Both the position numbers and the translations under genes were made by a program. From Pseudopedobacter sp039918235 (GTDB lineage Bacteria; Bacteroidota; Bacteroidia; Sphingobacteriales; Sphingobacteriaceae), in assembly GCA_039918235.1 (NCBI GenBank), contig JBDSHZ010000015.1, positions 1-63,766 of the forward strand: a DNA stretch of 63,766 nucleotides, in the 5' to 3' direction. The notes under the pieces are model-generated. The model was not told where the DNA came from, made no database searches, and saw nothing but the letters and a program-made list of their open reading frames with translations. Shown here in pieces: positions 16,042 to 25,500 of the stretch; the stretch's first letter is position 1; each line of letters begins with the position of its first letter.

Positions 16042-17541
16042 ATGGCCATTAAAGCATTTCTGAGTAAATATTATGCGTCTTTTTCAGTCCGTAAAATGGC
16101 AAAATGGAAAAGAAATGCAGTAGTTGCTCAAGAAAAAACCTTATCCTATTTAATTAAAACTGCTCAGGAAACATCTTTCGCAAAGGATCATCATTTTTCT
16201 GAGATCAACTCTTATCAAGCCTATAAAGAAAAAGTGCCCATTCTAGATTATGAGGATTTAAGACCTTATATAGATAGGGTAGTGGAAGGAGAAGAAAATG
16301 TGCTATGGCCTGGTAAACCCTTATATTTTGCCAAAACTTCCGGCACTACTTCAGGGGTCAAATACATCCCTATCTCAAAGGAATCTATGCCTGAGCATAT
16401 TAAAGCAGCTAGAAATGCGCTCTTATGCTATATTCACGAAACAGGAAATACAGCTTTTTTAGGAGGTAAATTAATCTTTTTGCAAGGAAGCCCAAAAATG
16501 GATCAAAAGACCGGAATTTCATTCGGCAGGTTATCTGGTATTGTGGCTAATCATGTACCAGCTTATCTGCAAAAAAACAGATTGCCTAGTTATGAGGTTA
16601 ATTGTATTGAAGATTGGGAGCAGAAAGTAGACGCAATTGTAGCAGAAACTGTAAATGAAGATATGCGGTTGATTTCTGGAATTCCGCCTTGGTGTCAGAT
16701 GTATTTTGATCGATTACTGGCCAAAACAGGAAAAAAACATATTAAAGATATTTTTCCCAATTTTAAGTTGTTTGTTTACGGAGGGGTTAATTATGAGCCT
16801 TATAGAGCTAGGATACAAGAAAGTGTTGGATTTAAGATAGATAGTATTGAAACATATCCTGCTTCCGAAGGTTTTATAGCTTTTCAGGATAGCCAGAAAG
16901 ACAAATCATTATTGCTATTGGCCGATGCAGGGATTTTTTATGAATTTATACCAGCAACTGAATTTTTTGATGAAAGTCCAACAAGGCTTTGCGTGGCAGA
17001 AATTGAATTGGAGAAGAACTATGCCATTATACTCACCACCAATGCTGGCCTTTGGGCTTACTCTTTAGGTGATACAATTAAGTTTGTTTCCAAAAATCCC
17101 TATAAATTATTGGTGACAGGCAGAATAAAACATTATATTTCCGCTTTTGGCGAACATGTGATAGGCGAAGAGGTGGAGCAGGCGCTACAATCAGTTGCTC
17201 GAAAATTTAAAACAGAGCTCACAGAATTTACCGTAGCGCCACAGGTGAATCCAGCTAATGGAGAATTGCCTTACCATGAATGGTTTATAGAATTTACCAA
17301 AGAACCAATTGATTTAAATTTATTTGCTCAAGATTTGGATGAAGCTTTACAGCAAAAGAATATATACTATCAGGACTTAATTAAAGGAAAAATTTTACAG
17401 CCACTACAGATCAGATTATTGAAAAAGGATGCATTTATCAATTTTATGCGGACACAAGGTAAATTAGGGGGACAGAACAAAGTACCAAGATTAGCAAACG
17501 ACCGTTCATTAGCAACAGTTTTGCAACAATATATAAAATAA
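16042..17541 (+). CDS. GH3 auxin-promoter family acyl-acid-amido synthetase-like protein
   Basis: A 499-residue cytoplasmic protein of the GH3 family (adenylate-forming enzymes, unrelated to glycoside hydrolase family 3). It has the phosphate-binding motif FAKTSGTTSGVKYIPIS, the YPASEGF motif and the VTGRIKHYISAFGEH hinge. Plant members join acids to amino acids; bacterial ones are widespread in Bacteroidota with unknown substrate. It is tightly linked to the preceding membrane protein and to dxr. Confidence 0.88.
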   Translation: MAIKAFLSKYYASFSVRKMAKWKRNAVVAQEKTLSYLIKTAQETSFAKDHHFSEINSYQAYKEKVPILDYEDLRPYIDRVVEGEENVLWPGKPLYFAKTSGTTSGVKYIPISKESMPEHIKAARNALLCYIHETGNTAFLGGKLIFLQGSPKMDQKTGISFGRLSGIVANHVPAYLQKNRLPSYEVNCIEDWEQKVDAIVAETVNEDMRLISGIPPWCQMYFDRLLAKTGKKHIKDIFPNFKLFVYGGVNYEPYRARIQESVGFKIDSIETYPASEGFIAFQDSQKDKSLLLLADAGIFYEFIPATEFFDESPTRLCVAEIELEKNYAIILTTNAGLWAYSLGDTIKFVSKNPYKLLVTGRIKHYISAFGEHVIGEEVEQALQSVARKFKTELTEFTVAPQVNPANGELPYHEWFIEFTKEPIDLNLFAQDLDEALQQKNIYYQDLIKGKILQPLQIRLLKKDAFINFMRTQGKLGGQNKVPRLANDRSLATVLQQYIK

Positions 17542-17555
17542 AGAAATTAAAGAAT

Positions 17556-18719
17556 TTGCAACAGCAGGTTAAGAATATTGCCATTTTAGGCTCAACGGGA
17601 AGTATTGGGACACAAGCTTTAGAAGTAATTCAAGCCAATCCATCATTATTTAAAGTAACAGTTTTAACTGCTCAGCTTAATGTTGATTTATTAATTGCGC
17701 AGGCTTTGGTTTTTCAGCCAGAAATGGTAGTTATTGGAGATGATTCTAAATATCAGCAATTAAAAGAAGCCCTAAAGCACACCAATATTAAAGTTAAAGC
17801 AGGAGTTTCGGCACTTTGTGAAGCAGTAGAATTAGCTAATGTAGATGTGGTATTAACCGCATTGGTAGGTTTTGCAGGTTTAAAGCCAACAATGGCTGCC
17901 ATAAAGGCAGGTAAGGATATCGCTTTGGCAAATAAAGAAACTTTAGTGGTGGCAGGTGAGCTGATCAACAGTTTGGCAAAACAATATAAAGTCAATATTT
18001 TACCTGTAGATTCCGAGCATTCGGCTATTTTTCAATGTTTGGTAGGTGAAAAATCACCAATAGAGAAGATTTACCTCACCGCTTCAGGTGGTCCTTTTAG
18101 AGGTAAGAATATTGCATTCCTCTCAGAAGTGACCAAACAGCAGGCTTTAAAACATCCTAATTGGGTAATGGGTGCCAAAATTACCATCGACTCTGCCAGC
18201 CTGATGAATAAAGGTTTAGAGGTGATAGAAGCAAAATGGTTGTTTGATTTAGCCGTTGAGCAGATAGACGTTATCGTACATCCTCAATCAATCATTCACT
18301 CTATTGTGCAGTTTCAAGACGGTTCCATGAAAGCTCAAATGGGTCTTCCTGATATGAAGTTGCCTATTCAGTACGCCTTGACCTATCCTAACCGACTCAG
18401 AAATGATTGGAAAAGGTTTAACTTTTTAGACTATCCTTCGCTAACTTTTGAAAAAGCAGATACAAAAACTTTCAGAAATTTAGCACTGGCATTTGAAGCT
18501 TTAAATAAAGGTGGGAATATGCCATGTATTGTCAATGCGGCAAACGAAGTGGTAGTGGCTGAGTTTTTGAATGATCGAATTGGTTTTTTGCAGATGAGTG
18601 AGGTGATTGAAACCTGTATGGCTAAATTAGATTTTGTGGCACAGCCAGCATTGGATGATTATTTTGAATCCGATCAGCAAACCCGCATTTTTGCAAAAGA
18701 GTTAGTAACATTAATATAA
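17556..18719 (+). CDS. dxr: 1-deoxy-D-xylulose-5-phosphate reductoisomerase
   Basis: Second step of the MEP isoprenoid pathway; cytoplasmic, NADPH- and metal-dependent. 387 residues with all family motifs: NIAILGSTGSIGTQALEVI, ALANKETLVVAGE, LPVDSEHSAIFQ (metal ligands), TASGGPFR, IDSASLMNKGLEVIEAKWLF and VHPQSIIHSIVQFQDGS. There is no ATG between the preceding stop and the first family-conserved residues; TTG at 17556 is the most plausible start, behind a purine-rich AAATTAAAGAA. Confidence 0.94.
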   Translation: MQQQVKNIAILGSTGSIGTQALEVIQANPSLFKVTVLTAQLNVDLLIAQALVFQPEMVVIGDDSKYQQLKEALKHTNIKVKAGVSALCEAVELANVDVVLTALVGFAGLKPTMAAIKAGKDIALANKETLVVAGELINSLAKQYKVNILPVDSEHSAIFQCLVGEKSPIEKIYLTASGGPFRGKNIAFLSEVTKQQALKHPNWVMGAKITIDSASLMNKGLEVIEAKWLFDLAVEQIDVIVHPQSIIHSIVQFQDGSMKAQMGLPDMKLPIQYALTYPNRLRNDWKRFNFLDYPSLTFEKADTKTFRNLALAFEALNKGGNMPCIVNAANEVVVAEFLNDRIGFLQMSEVIETCMAKLDFVAQPALDDYFESDQQTRIFAKELVTLI

Positions 18720-18747
18720 GAATAGAATCAAAAAATAAATTTAATAG

Positions 18748-20073
18748 ATGGATGTATTGGTAATGATTGCGCAGCTGTTGCTAGGGCTTTCAATTTTAAT
18801 TGTTTTACATGAAATGGGCCATTTTTGGGCCGCAAGAGCTTTTGGGATTAAAGTGGAGAAGTTTTTCCTGTTTTTTGATGCTTGGGGATTTAAACTTTTC
18901 AGCATAAAATATAAAGGTTGCGAATATGGAATTGGTTGGTTGCCTTTAGGTGGCTATGTCAAGATAGCCGGAATGATTGACGAATCTATGGATACAGAAG
19001 CCATGGAAGCACCCGTACAACCTTGGGAATTTAGAGCTAAACCAGCTTGGCAACGCCTAATAGTAATGTTAGGTGGGGTAACTGTAAACGTGATTTTGGG
19101 AATCTTTATCTTTTGGATGTTGACGTTTAAATACGGGGAGACTTATGTACCTAATGATCAACTTCAGTATGGAATTGCACCAGGTATTGTAGGCCAACAG
19201 ATAGGCTTACAAGCAGGAGATAAGGTAACGGCTATTAATGGGCAGCACTTGAAGCGTTTTGATGATTTGAGAAGTTCTGAAGTGCTATTAGGGAATTCTA
19301 ACCTTACCGTCTTAAGGGATGGACAGGAAAAGCAGATCAATGTACCTGCAAATATATTAAACACAGTTTCTGATTATGGAATTGACGAATTTGTGTCTCC
19401 TAGAATCAAATCTAAGGTGAAGACTGTTACTCCTGGTGGTCCCGCGGCAAAAGCAGGGATTAAGGATGGAGACGAAATTTTAAGTGTTAATGGCAAAGAA
19501 GCGGTCTTTAGTGATCAATTAAAAGCAGTACTGCAACAAGAAAAAAACAAGACTGTGGAACTTTCTGTACTAAGAAATAATACAGGTATCAATATTCCGG
19601 TTAAAGTTTCTAATGATGCAACTATTGGATTTGCTTTTGACCTCTCCGGACTCAAAACCGAAACTCAGGAATTTGGATTCTTTGCAGCACTTCCAGAAGG
19701 AGCTTCAAAAGCTTGGGGATCCTTAACGGACAATGCAAAAGGCTTAACAAAAGTAGTGAAGGGAGAAGTGAAAGCTAACAAAGCATTCTCTGGCCCGGTA
19801 GAGATTGCCCGTAAGTTATATGGCGGTACATGGGACTGGATCAAATTCTGGAGCATCACCGGTTTATTATCGATGGCCTTGGCATTAATGAACATGTTGC
19901 CTATTCCAGCTTTAGACGGTGGCCATTCCGTTTTCCTATTGATAGAAATGATCAAAGGAAAACCATTGAGCGATAAATTTATGGAAAGGGCACAGATTGT
20001 AGGATTTGTACTCCTAGCAACCTTGATGGTCTTCGTTCTCGGAAATGATATTTTTAAAGCGTTCACTAAGTAG
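18748..20073 (+). CDS. rseP: RseP-type site-2 zinc metalloprotease
   Basis: An intramembrane protease of 441 residues. The active-site HEMGH lies at residues 21-25 in the first membrane helix and the second catalytic motif LMNMLPIPALDGGH lies near residue 390. Two PDZ domains sit between (about 125-205 and 210-295; PGGPAAKAGIKDGDEI marks the second). Family members cut anti-sigma factors or signal-peptide remnants in the inner membrane. It follows dxr by 28 bases, a gene order common in bacteria. Confidence 0.93.
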   Translation: MDVLVMIAQLLLGLSILIVLHEMGHFWAARAFGIKVEKFFLFFDAWGFKLFSIKYKGCEYGIGWLPLGGYVKIAGMIDESMDTEAMEAPVQPWEFRAKPAWQRLIVMLGGVTVNVILGIFIFWMLTFKYGETYVPNDQLQYGIAPGIVGQQIGLQAGDKVTAINGQHLKRFDDLRSSEVLLGNSNLTVLRDGQEKQINVPANILNTVSDYGIDEFVSPRIKSKVKTVTPGGPAAKAGIKDGDEILSVNGKEAVFSDQLKAVLQQEKNKTVELSVLRNNTGINIPVKVSNDATIGFAFDLSGLKTETQEFGFFAALPEGASKAWGSLTDNAKGLTKVVKGEVKANKAFSGPVEIARKLYGGTWDWIKFWSITGLLSMALALMNMLPIPALDGGHSVFLLIEMIKGKPLSDKFMERAQIVGFVLLATLMVFVLGNDIFKAFTK

Positions 20074-20159
20074 TTTAAAGTGAAGAGTTTAAAGTTGAAA
20101 GTTATTTGTTTAGCTACAAAAACTTTTAACTCTCTACTTTAAACTTTCAACCCAAAAGA
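20074..20159. repeat. Short intergenic imperfect inverted repeat
   Basis: AAAGTGAAGAGTTTAAAGTT on the left is matched in reverse by AACTCTCTACTTT on the right, around a short loop. This AGTTTAAAGT-type repeat is of the kind found between many genes in Bacteroidota. It separates rseP from hscB and may form an RNA hairpin. Confidence 0.5.
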
Positions 20160-20693
20160 ATGGATTACTTTCAGTTTTACGATATTCCCTTAACTTTTTA
20201 TCCAGACCAAAATCTGGTGAAGAAGAAGTTTTATGCGCTAAGTAAAGAGTATCATCCTGATTTTTTCGCAAATGAAACAGCCGAAAAGCAAAATGAAATT
20301 TTAGAACTTTCTACGCTGAACAATAAGGCTTTTCAAATCTTATCTCATCCTGATAAATTATTAGCCTATGTTTTAACGCTCAAAGGTGTTTTGATAGAAG
20401 GGGAGAAATATACGCTTCCTCAGGATTTTTTGATGGAAATGATGGAGGTGAATGAAGATTTGATGGAGCTGGAATTTGAGGCAAATGAAAAACAGGTGAA
20501 TAAGGTAACTGCAGAGGTAGACTCATTAGAAGAAGGGTTAAATCAGGAATTAAAGAGCTGCACTAAGCAATTTACAGAAACTAATAGTGCTCAACAGGAA
20601 TCTATATTGCAAGAAATCAAAGATATATGGTACAGAAAGAAATATTTGTTGCGAATACGGGAATCAATTGATAAGTTTGCAACCCGCTTGTAA
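20160..20693 (+). CDS. hscB: Fe-S assembly co-chaperone HscB
   Basis: A 177-residue J-domain protein. DYFQFYDIPLTFYPDQNLVK begins the J domain, with the HPD motif at residues 32-34 (EYHPDFF). The C-terminal half is a three-helix bundle region typical of HscB, which binds the scaffold IscU and passes it to the Hsp70 HscA. No hscA or iscU lies nearby. Length and the two-domain layout fit HscB better than a general DnaJ. Confidence 0.88.
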   Translation: MDYFQFYDIPLTFYPDQNLVKKKFYALSKEYHPDFFANETAEKQNEILELSTLNNKAFQILSHPDKLLAYVLTLKGVLIEGEKYTLPQDFLMEMMEVNEDLMELEFEANEKQVNKVTAEVDSLEEGLNQELKSCTKQFTETNSAQQESILQEIKDIWYRKKYLLRIRESIDKFATRL

Positions 20694-20714
20694 AACAAAT
20701 GTCTACAACGAAAT

Positions 20715-20794
20715 GCCCAGCTGGCGGAACTGGTAGACGCGTCGGTCTCAAACACCGATAGGAAACTGTGCCGGTTCGATTCCGGCGCTGGGTA
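20715..20794 (+). tRNA. tRNA-Leu (anticodon CAA)
   Basis: The 80-nt sequence folds as a class II tRNA. Acceptor stem GCCCAGC pairs with GCTGGGT (first pair G-U); anticodon stem TCGGT/ACCGA encloses loop CTCAAAC, giving anticodon CAA; the T arm is GCCGG-TTCGATT-CCGGC. A longer variable arm fits leucine. Discriminator A; CCA is not encoded. It lies 21 bases after hscB and ahead of a strong terminator. Confidence 0.96.
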
Positions 20795-20802
20795 CATTAA
20801 AC

Positions 20803-20834
20803 CGTCTCTAATTAATTTTAGAGACGTTTTTTTT
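20803..20834 (+). terminator. Rho-independent terminator after tRNA-Leu
   Basis: Stem CGTCTCTAA/TTAGAGACG (9 perfect pairs), a 6-base loop, then eight T residues. Confidence 0.92.
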
Positions 20835-21468
20835 GTCTAATCTGTTGTTTATCTCATAGATAAGTGATTCAACTTCGTTCATTTCTATGGTTGGATGTTC
20901 AGAACCGTCAAATACCCATCTTCGCTTAAAAATGTTATGAATCATATGTCTTTTAACTTTAATATGTTAGCTAGTATAAAGATTATGAACTTCTTGAATT
21001 ATCGATGTTAGTGGTTGCCATTTTTGCAATATCCAGCGCATGAGAAGCCATTTTCTCAAGGTCTGTCACACTCTTTAAATCAGTAATTTCAATAAAATAC
21101 TTGATAAATTGACGAGAGTTCAGTCTCTTTAATGATACTGTACCGGAGCAAGGAATTTTCGAAGTTTTTACTCCGGTATTTTTACACCATAACTTTCTGT
21201 TAATTATCTAAATTAGAAGATCAAAAGCGCTAATGTTTTCGTTTCGACAGGATTATGTGCAAAAGTTGGGGACTCGGGAATAAATTTTAGATATTCGTGT
21301 TTTAAAATTTAAGTTGATGTAAGATTCCTTTAACGCTTTAAGGCAGCTTTTTTTGTCTACCTTATATTTAATAAAAAATTAAAGGTTATTTACGTTTTTA
21401 AATCCCTTATACGGGAATGAAATAGAACAAATAATCTAATAATTTTCCAAGCACACTCTCAGAAATTA
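20835..21468. other. Gene-poor stretch with possible coding remnants
   Basis: No intact gene is seen in these 634 bases. Two minus-strand open stretches look like coding remnants: a possible 45-codon peptide from an ATG at 20945 to 20808 (contains KRRWVFDGSEHPTIEMNEVE) and a start-less open frame of about 75 codons ending at 20983 (contains VTDLEKMASHALDIAKM). Neither was recognised. A hairpin TACCGGAG/CTCCGGTA with a T run lies at 21141-21183. The position next to a tRNA gene would suit the scar of a lost integrated element, but no repeat of the tRNA 3' end was found. Confidence 0.4.
21141..21183 (+). terminator. Terminator-like hairpin
   Basis: Perfect 8-bp stem TACCGGAG (21141-21148) and CTCCGGTA (21171-21178) with a 22-base loop, followed by five T residues. 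No clear plus-strand gene feeds into it, so it may be a relic or simply an inverted repeat. Confidence 0.4.
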
Positions 21469-22320
21469 TCAAATTTGGCTAGTTGTCTTAAATCCTTTGT
21501 TAAGTAAATCCAACGCATTGACACCATAAATTTCCTTAAATAATTTACTGAAATAAGCAGGAGTATCAAAACCAGCAATGTTTGAAATTTGAGCAAGCGT
21601 ACTATATTTACCCGTAGCAATAGCTTCTGATGCCAGCTTAAAACGTATAACTTGCACAAATTTATTTGGTGTAATGCCTAAAATACTTTTAACCTTTCTA
21701 AACAATTGCCTTTCACTAATTACTAATTCATTGCATAACAGATTATTATTCAAATCTATCTTCCCGATATAGCTCTTAATAATTATTTCAAGTTTATTAA
21801 GCCAAATTTGATCTACAGGTAATAGCTCATTTTCTTCACCAGTTTTAGACATCGTTAATTTTATATCTTTACCTTTAACAATTGTCCCTGATTCAGGGGT
21901 AGATTTACTTTTTCGAGATTCGGCATCCAGAATATTCGAGATTCTCCAGTATTCTTCTAGCTTCTTTTTATAGATCACTATTTTAGCGATTGCAAAAACA
22001 ATTTTATCCCGCTTTATTGGCATTGATGTCCAAGATAGCCAGACTGTTTCTCCTGTTTTGGTAAGGTAACGGTTCTCAAAATTAAGAAGTGGAACATCTT
22101 CAATTAATTTTTCCCTGTTTTGTGAAGTAATTTTGCGGTCATCCGGATGGATAAATGAGCTAATTGGGCTAGCAAACAGCTCCTCTTCGCTGTAACCTAA
22201 TGTTTTTGAAACTGCAGGATTTATCTTTTTGAAGTAGCCATCATATCCTGCTATACAAAGTAAATCGGGTGATAATTCAAAAAAGTATGCTAAATCGAAT
22301 TGATTATCTCCCTCTGCCAT
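21469..22320 (-). CDS. PAS-domain AraC-family transcription regulator
   Basis: About 283 residues from the ATG at 22320 (start MAEGDNQFDLAYFFELSPDL). A longer frame from 22380 adds 20 residues that look like untranslated leader. A PAS sensor domain covers about residues 8-120 (SPDLLCIAGYDGYFKKINPA, GETVWLSWTSMPI). A C-terminal double helix-turn-helix of AraC type follows (NELVISERQLFRKVKSILGI and ISNIAGFDTPAYFSKLFKEI). No membrane segment, so it probably senses a cytoplasmic signal or cofactor. It is divergent from the MBG-repeat gene and likely regulates it through the direct repeats at 22407-22439. Confidence 0.85.
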   Translation of the reverse strand: MAEGDNQFDLAYFFELSPDLLCIAGYDGYFKKINPAVSKTLGYSEEELFASPISSFIHPDDRKITSQNREKLIEDVPLLNFENRYLTKTGETVWLSWTSMPIKRDKIVFAIAKIVIYKKKLEEYWRISNILDAESRKSKSTPESGTIVKGKDIKLTMSKTGEENELLPVDQIWLNKLEIIIKSYIGKIDLNNNLLCNELVISERQLFRKVKSILGITPNKFVQVIRFKLASEAIATGKYSTLAQISNIAGFDTPAYFSKLFKEIYGVNALDLLNKGFKTTSQI

Positions 22321-22400
22321 TTCTCTTAAATTAATTTTAATTAACCAAATATGAATATAATAATCAACCAAATGCTTCATAAAGCAAAAAAATTTATTCT

Positions 22401-22439
22401 ACAGAATTGGCAGTTCTGTGTAGCATTTTGGCAGTTTTG
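22401..22439. promoter_or_regulatory. Direct repeat, candidate AraC-type operator
   Basis: TTGGCAGTTCTG (22407-22418) is repeated as TTGGCAGTTTTG (22428-22439), one mismatch in 12, spaced exactly 21 bases, two helical turns. The first copy also sits inside an inverted repeat ACAGAA-7-TTCTGT (22401-22419). Tandem sites at this period are typical of AraC-family regulators. It lies between the PAS-AraC gene and the MBG-repeat gene. Confidence 0.6.
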
Positions 22440-22572
22440 TTAATTTTCTAAGGCGGACTTTTATAGAAGAAAAAATTGTTGGGTTTTTATTCAGCATTTT
22501 TATTCAGTTAAAATTAACTCGTTGAATGCTCAGACGTCAACTATAACAACTTTAAATCATAGCCCAATCCTT

Positions 22573-25500
22573 ATGAAAAAAATGCTACTCTCCTTTTTCC
22601 TGTTATTTGTTGTATTTATTGCCAATTCACAAGAAGTACCCAAAAAAACCAGATTAAACAAAAATCTTGACGGAACAGTGCTAAAAACTTCAACAGGAGA
22701 AATCGTTGCATCAGGGTGTAATGCTCCGTCAATATGCCCAACTGGTTATCTTTTCAAGATACAAGCAGGCGGCAATACATATTTTTTAGAAACACCTTCT
22801 GTATTTGCTATGTTGGGGAACATACCTGAATACACTTACAACACCAGATATACCGTCTCTGTTGCCGCAAAGTATAACGGGGTTTTTGGCGTATACGGTG
22901 CTGAAACTGATGTAATATCATCTGCACCATTTACCCAGTTAGCATTAAACGTATGCGGAACAGTACTTGATCAATCTGGAAATATCCATGCAGACGGGGC
23001 TCCTCTTACAGAAACTTACCGTTTCCGCATAAAGAATGGCCAAAATATACAGTACATTGAATCAGCAACTCGCGAGGCCAAACTAATAGATCTGCCTATT
23101 TATAGCCCTAACACTGTATATACTATTGACGTGGCAATAAAGGTGAATGGTGTATATGGTGAATATACTACAGCATGCAATGTAACGACGGCCAAACTCA
23201 TCACTCAAATACAATCAAGTTTTTGCGGAAACGTACTGACAGATATAGATGACGCAATTATTGCAGACGAGATTCCTCAAGCAACAGCTTATCGCTATAA
23301 GCTAACCCATGGTAGCCAAGTTGAATATTTAGAGGGTGAACACTCATTTCGGATGACCCATTTGACCGACTATCTATATAAAACCACTTATTCCGTCGAA
23401 GTTTCAGCTAAAATTAACGATGTATGGACAGCCTATGGAGCAGCATGTGAAATTATAACACCTGGCAAAAGAACCGCTACGCTAACTTTGGGTAATCTTA
23501 CACAAAGTTATAACGGAACTGCAAAAGCAGCAACGGTAACAACAGACCCTGTTGGATTAAGTGGAGTTTCCATCACATATGATGGAAGTTCAACAGCTCC
23601 AACTGCTGCCGGAACTTATGCGGTGGTGGCTTCATTAACAAATAACCTTTATACGGCAACGAATGCCACGGGAAACTTGGTCATTGGAAAAGCAACGGCT
23701 ACCTTGACTTTGAGTGATCTCACGCTAAGTTATAACGGAACTGCTAAATCAGCAACGGTAACTACCAATCCTGTTGGATTAAGTGGAGTTGGCATCACAT
23801 ATGATGGAAGTTCAACAGCTCCAACAGCTGCCGGAACTTATGCTGTAATTGCATCATTGACCAATGATAATTATTCAGCTACAAACGCAACAGGAAACTT
23901 GGTCATTGGAAAAGCAACGGCAACGTTAACTTTGAGTGATCTCACGCCAAGTTATAACGGAACTGCAAAAGCAGCAACGGTAACAACAGATCCTGTTGGA
24001 TTAAGTGGAGTTTCCATCACTTATGGTGGAAACGCTACCGTTCCAACTGCAGCCGGAACTTATGCTGTAATTGCATCATTGACCAATGATAATTATTCAG
24101 CTACGAACGCAACGGGAAACTTGGTCATTGGAAAAGCAACGGCAACGTTAACTTTGAGTGATCTTACACACACTTATAAGGGAACTGCTAAATCAGCAAC
24201 GGTAACAACAGATCCTGTTGGATTAAGTGGAGTTTCCATCACTTATGGTGGAAGTTCAACAGCTCCAACTGCTGCCGGAACTTATGCTGTAATTGCTTCG
24301 TTAACTAATGATAATTATTCAGCTAGAGATGCAATAGCAAGTCTGGTGATCGGAAAAGCTACTGTGACAATTAGCTTGTCTAATCTATCCCAAACCTATG
24401 ATGGTACGGACAAATCAATTACTGCTGTTACCAACTCTGCCGGATTAACCGGATTGACGACTACCTATAACGGCAGTAGCACTGTACCAGTTGCCACAGG
24501 GAGTTACACAGTTGTAGTTAAACTGGGTAATGCAAACTATACCGCAACAAATGCTAACGGTACATTGATAATTGCTCCAAAAGCGATCACTGTTTTCGCA
24601 GTTGCGAAATCTAAAATTTATGGCGATGCAGATACTGCACTGACCTATACCTTTGCCCCGGCATTGTTTGCCGGCGACAGCTTTTCGGGTTCGTTACTTC
24701 GTGCCACCGGAAAAAATGTTGGCATTTATGCAATTGCCCAAGGAACGATAGATGCTGGCCCAAACTACACGATCAGCTATGTTGGAGCTAACTTTACCAT
24801 TCACAAAAAGTTACTTACCATCAGTGCGGATAACAAAAGTAGGACTTACAATGTGGCAAATCCTACGCTGACTGCAAGTTATATCGGTTTTGTTACGGGA
24901 GAAACGAATGCCGTTCTTACCTCACAGCCGGCACTTTCAACTTCTGCGGTACTCCTATCGACAAATGGAAACTATCCGATTGATATCAGCGGTGCTGCCG
25001 CCATAAACTATGCCATCAGCTATTTTGCTGGAACACTGATCATAACGCCTAATACACAAACGATTACTTTTGCTACATTACCCGATAAACTGTCCACAGA
25101 TGCAGTGTTCAATCTTACCGCGACATCGAGCGCTGGCTTAAATATTTTCTACACCAGTAGCGATGCTTCGATTGCAAGGATAATCAACGTTAATCAGGTA
25201 GAGATTCTAAAAGCAGGAACGATAACAATTACTGCATCACAGGCTGTAAATGCAAACTATGGCACTGCCACGCCGATTGTCCAGCAACTGAGGATAATCG
25301 ATAATCCAGTTCCTGTAATTGCAATTTCGAGTAGTTTGGGTACAAGTTTCAGCAAAGGTGAAACCGCAGTACTCACTGCAACTGGAGCAACTACCTATTT
25401 CTGGGAAAATACGAACGGGATAATCAGCGGCCAGAATACCGACAGGCTGACCGTTAGGCCATCGCTGAATACCACCTATACGGTAACCGGGGCTAATCAA

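Noticed and set aside
20591..20797. Open frame over hscB end and tRNA-Leu
   Set aside because: It overlaps a tRNA and a solid gene on the other strand.
21257..21290. GTTGGGGACTCGGGA-containing stretch as a possible attachment site
   Set aside because: No second copy and no match to the tRNA-Leu 3' end was found.
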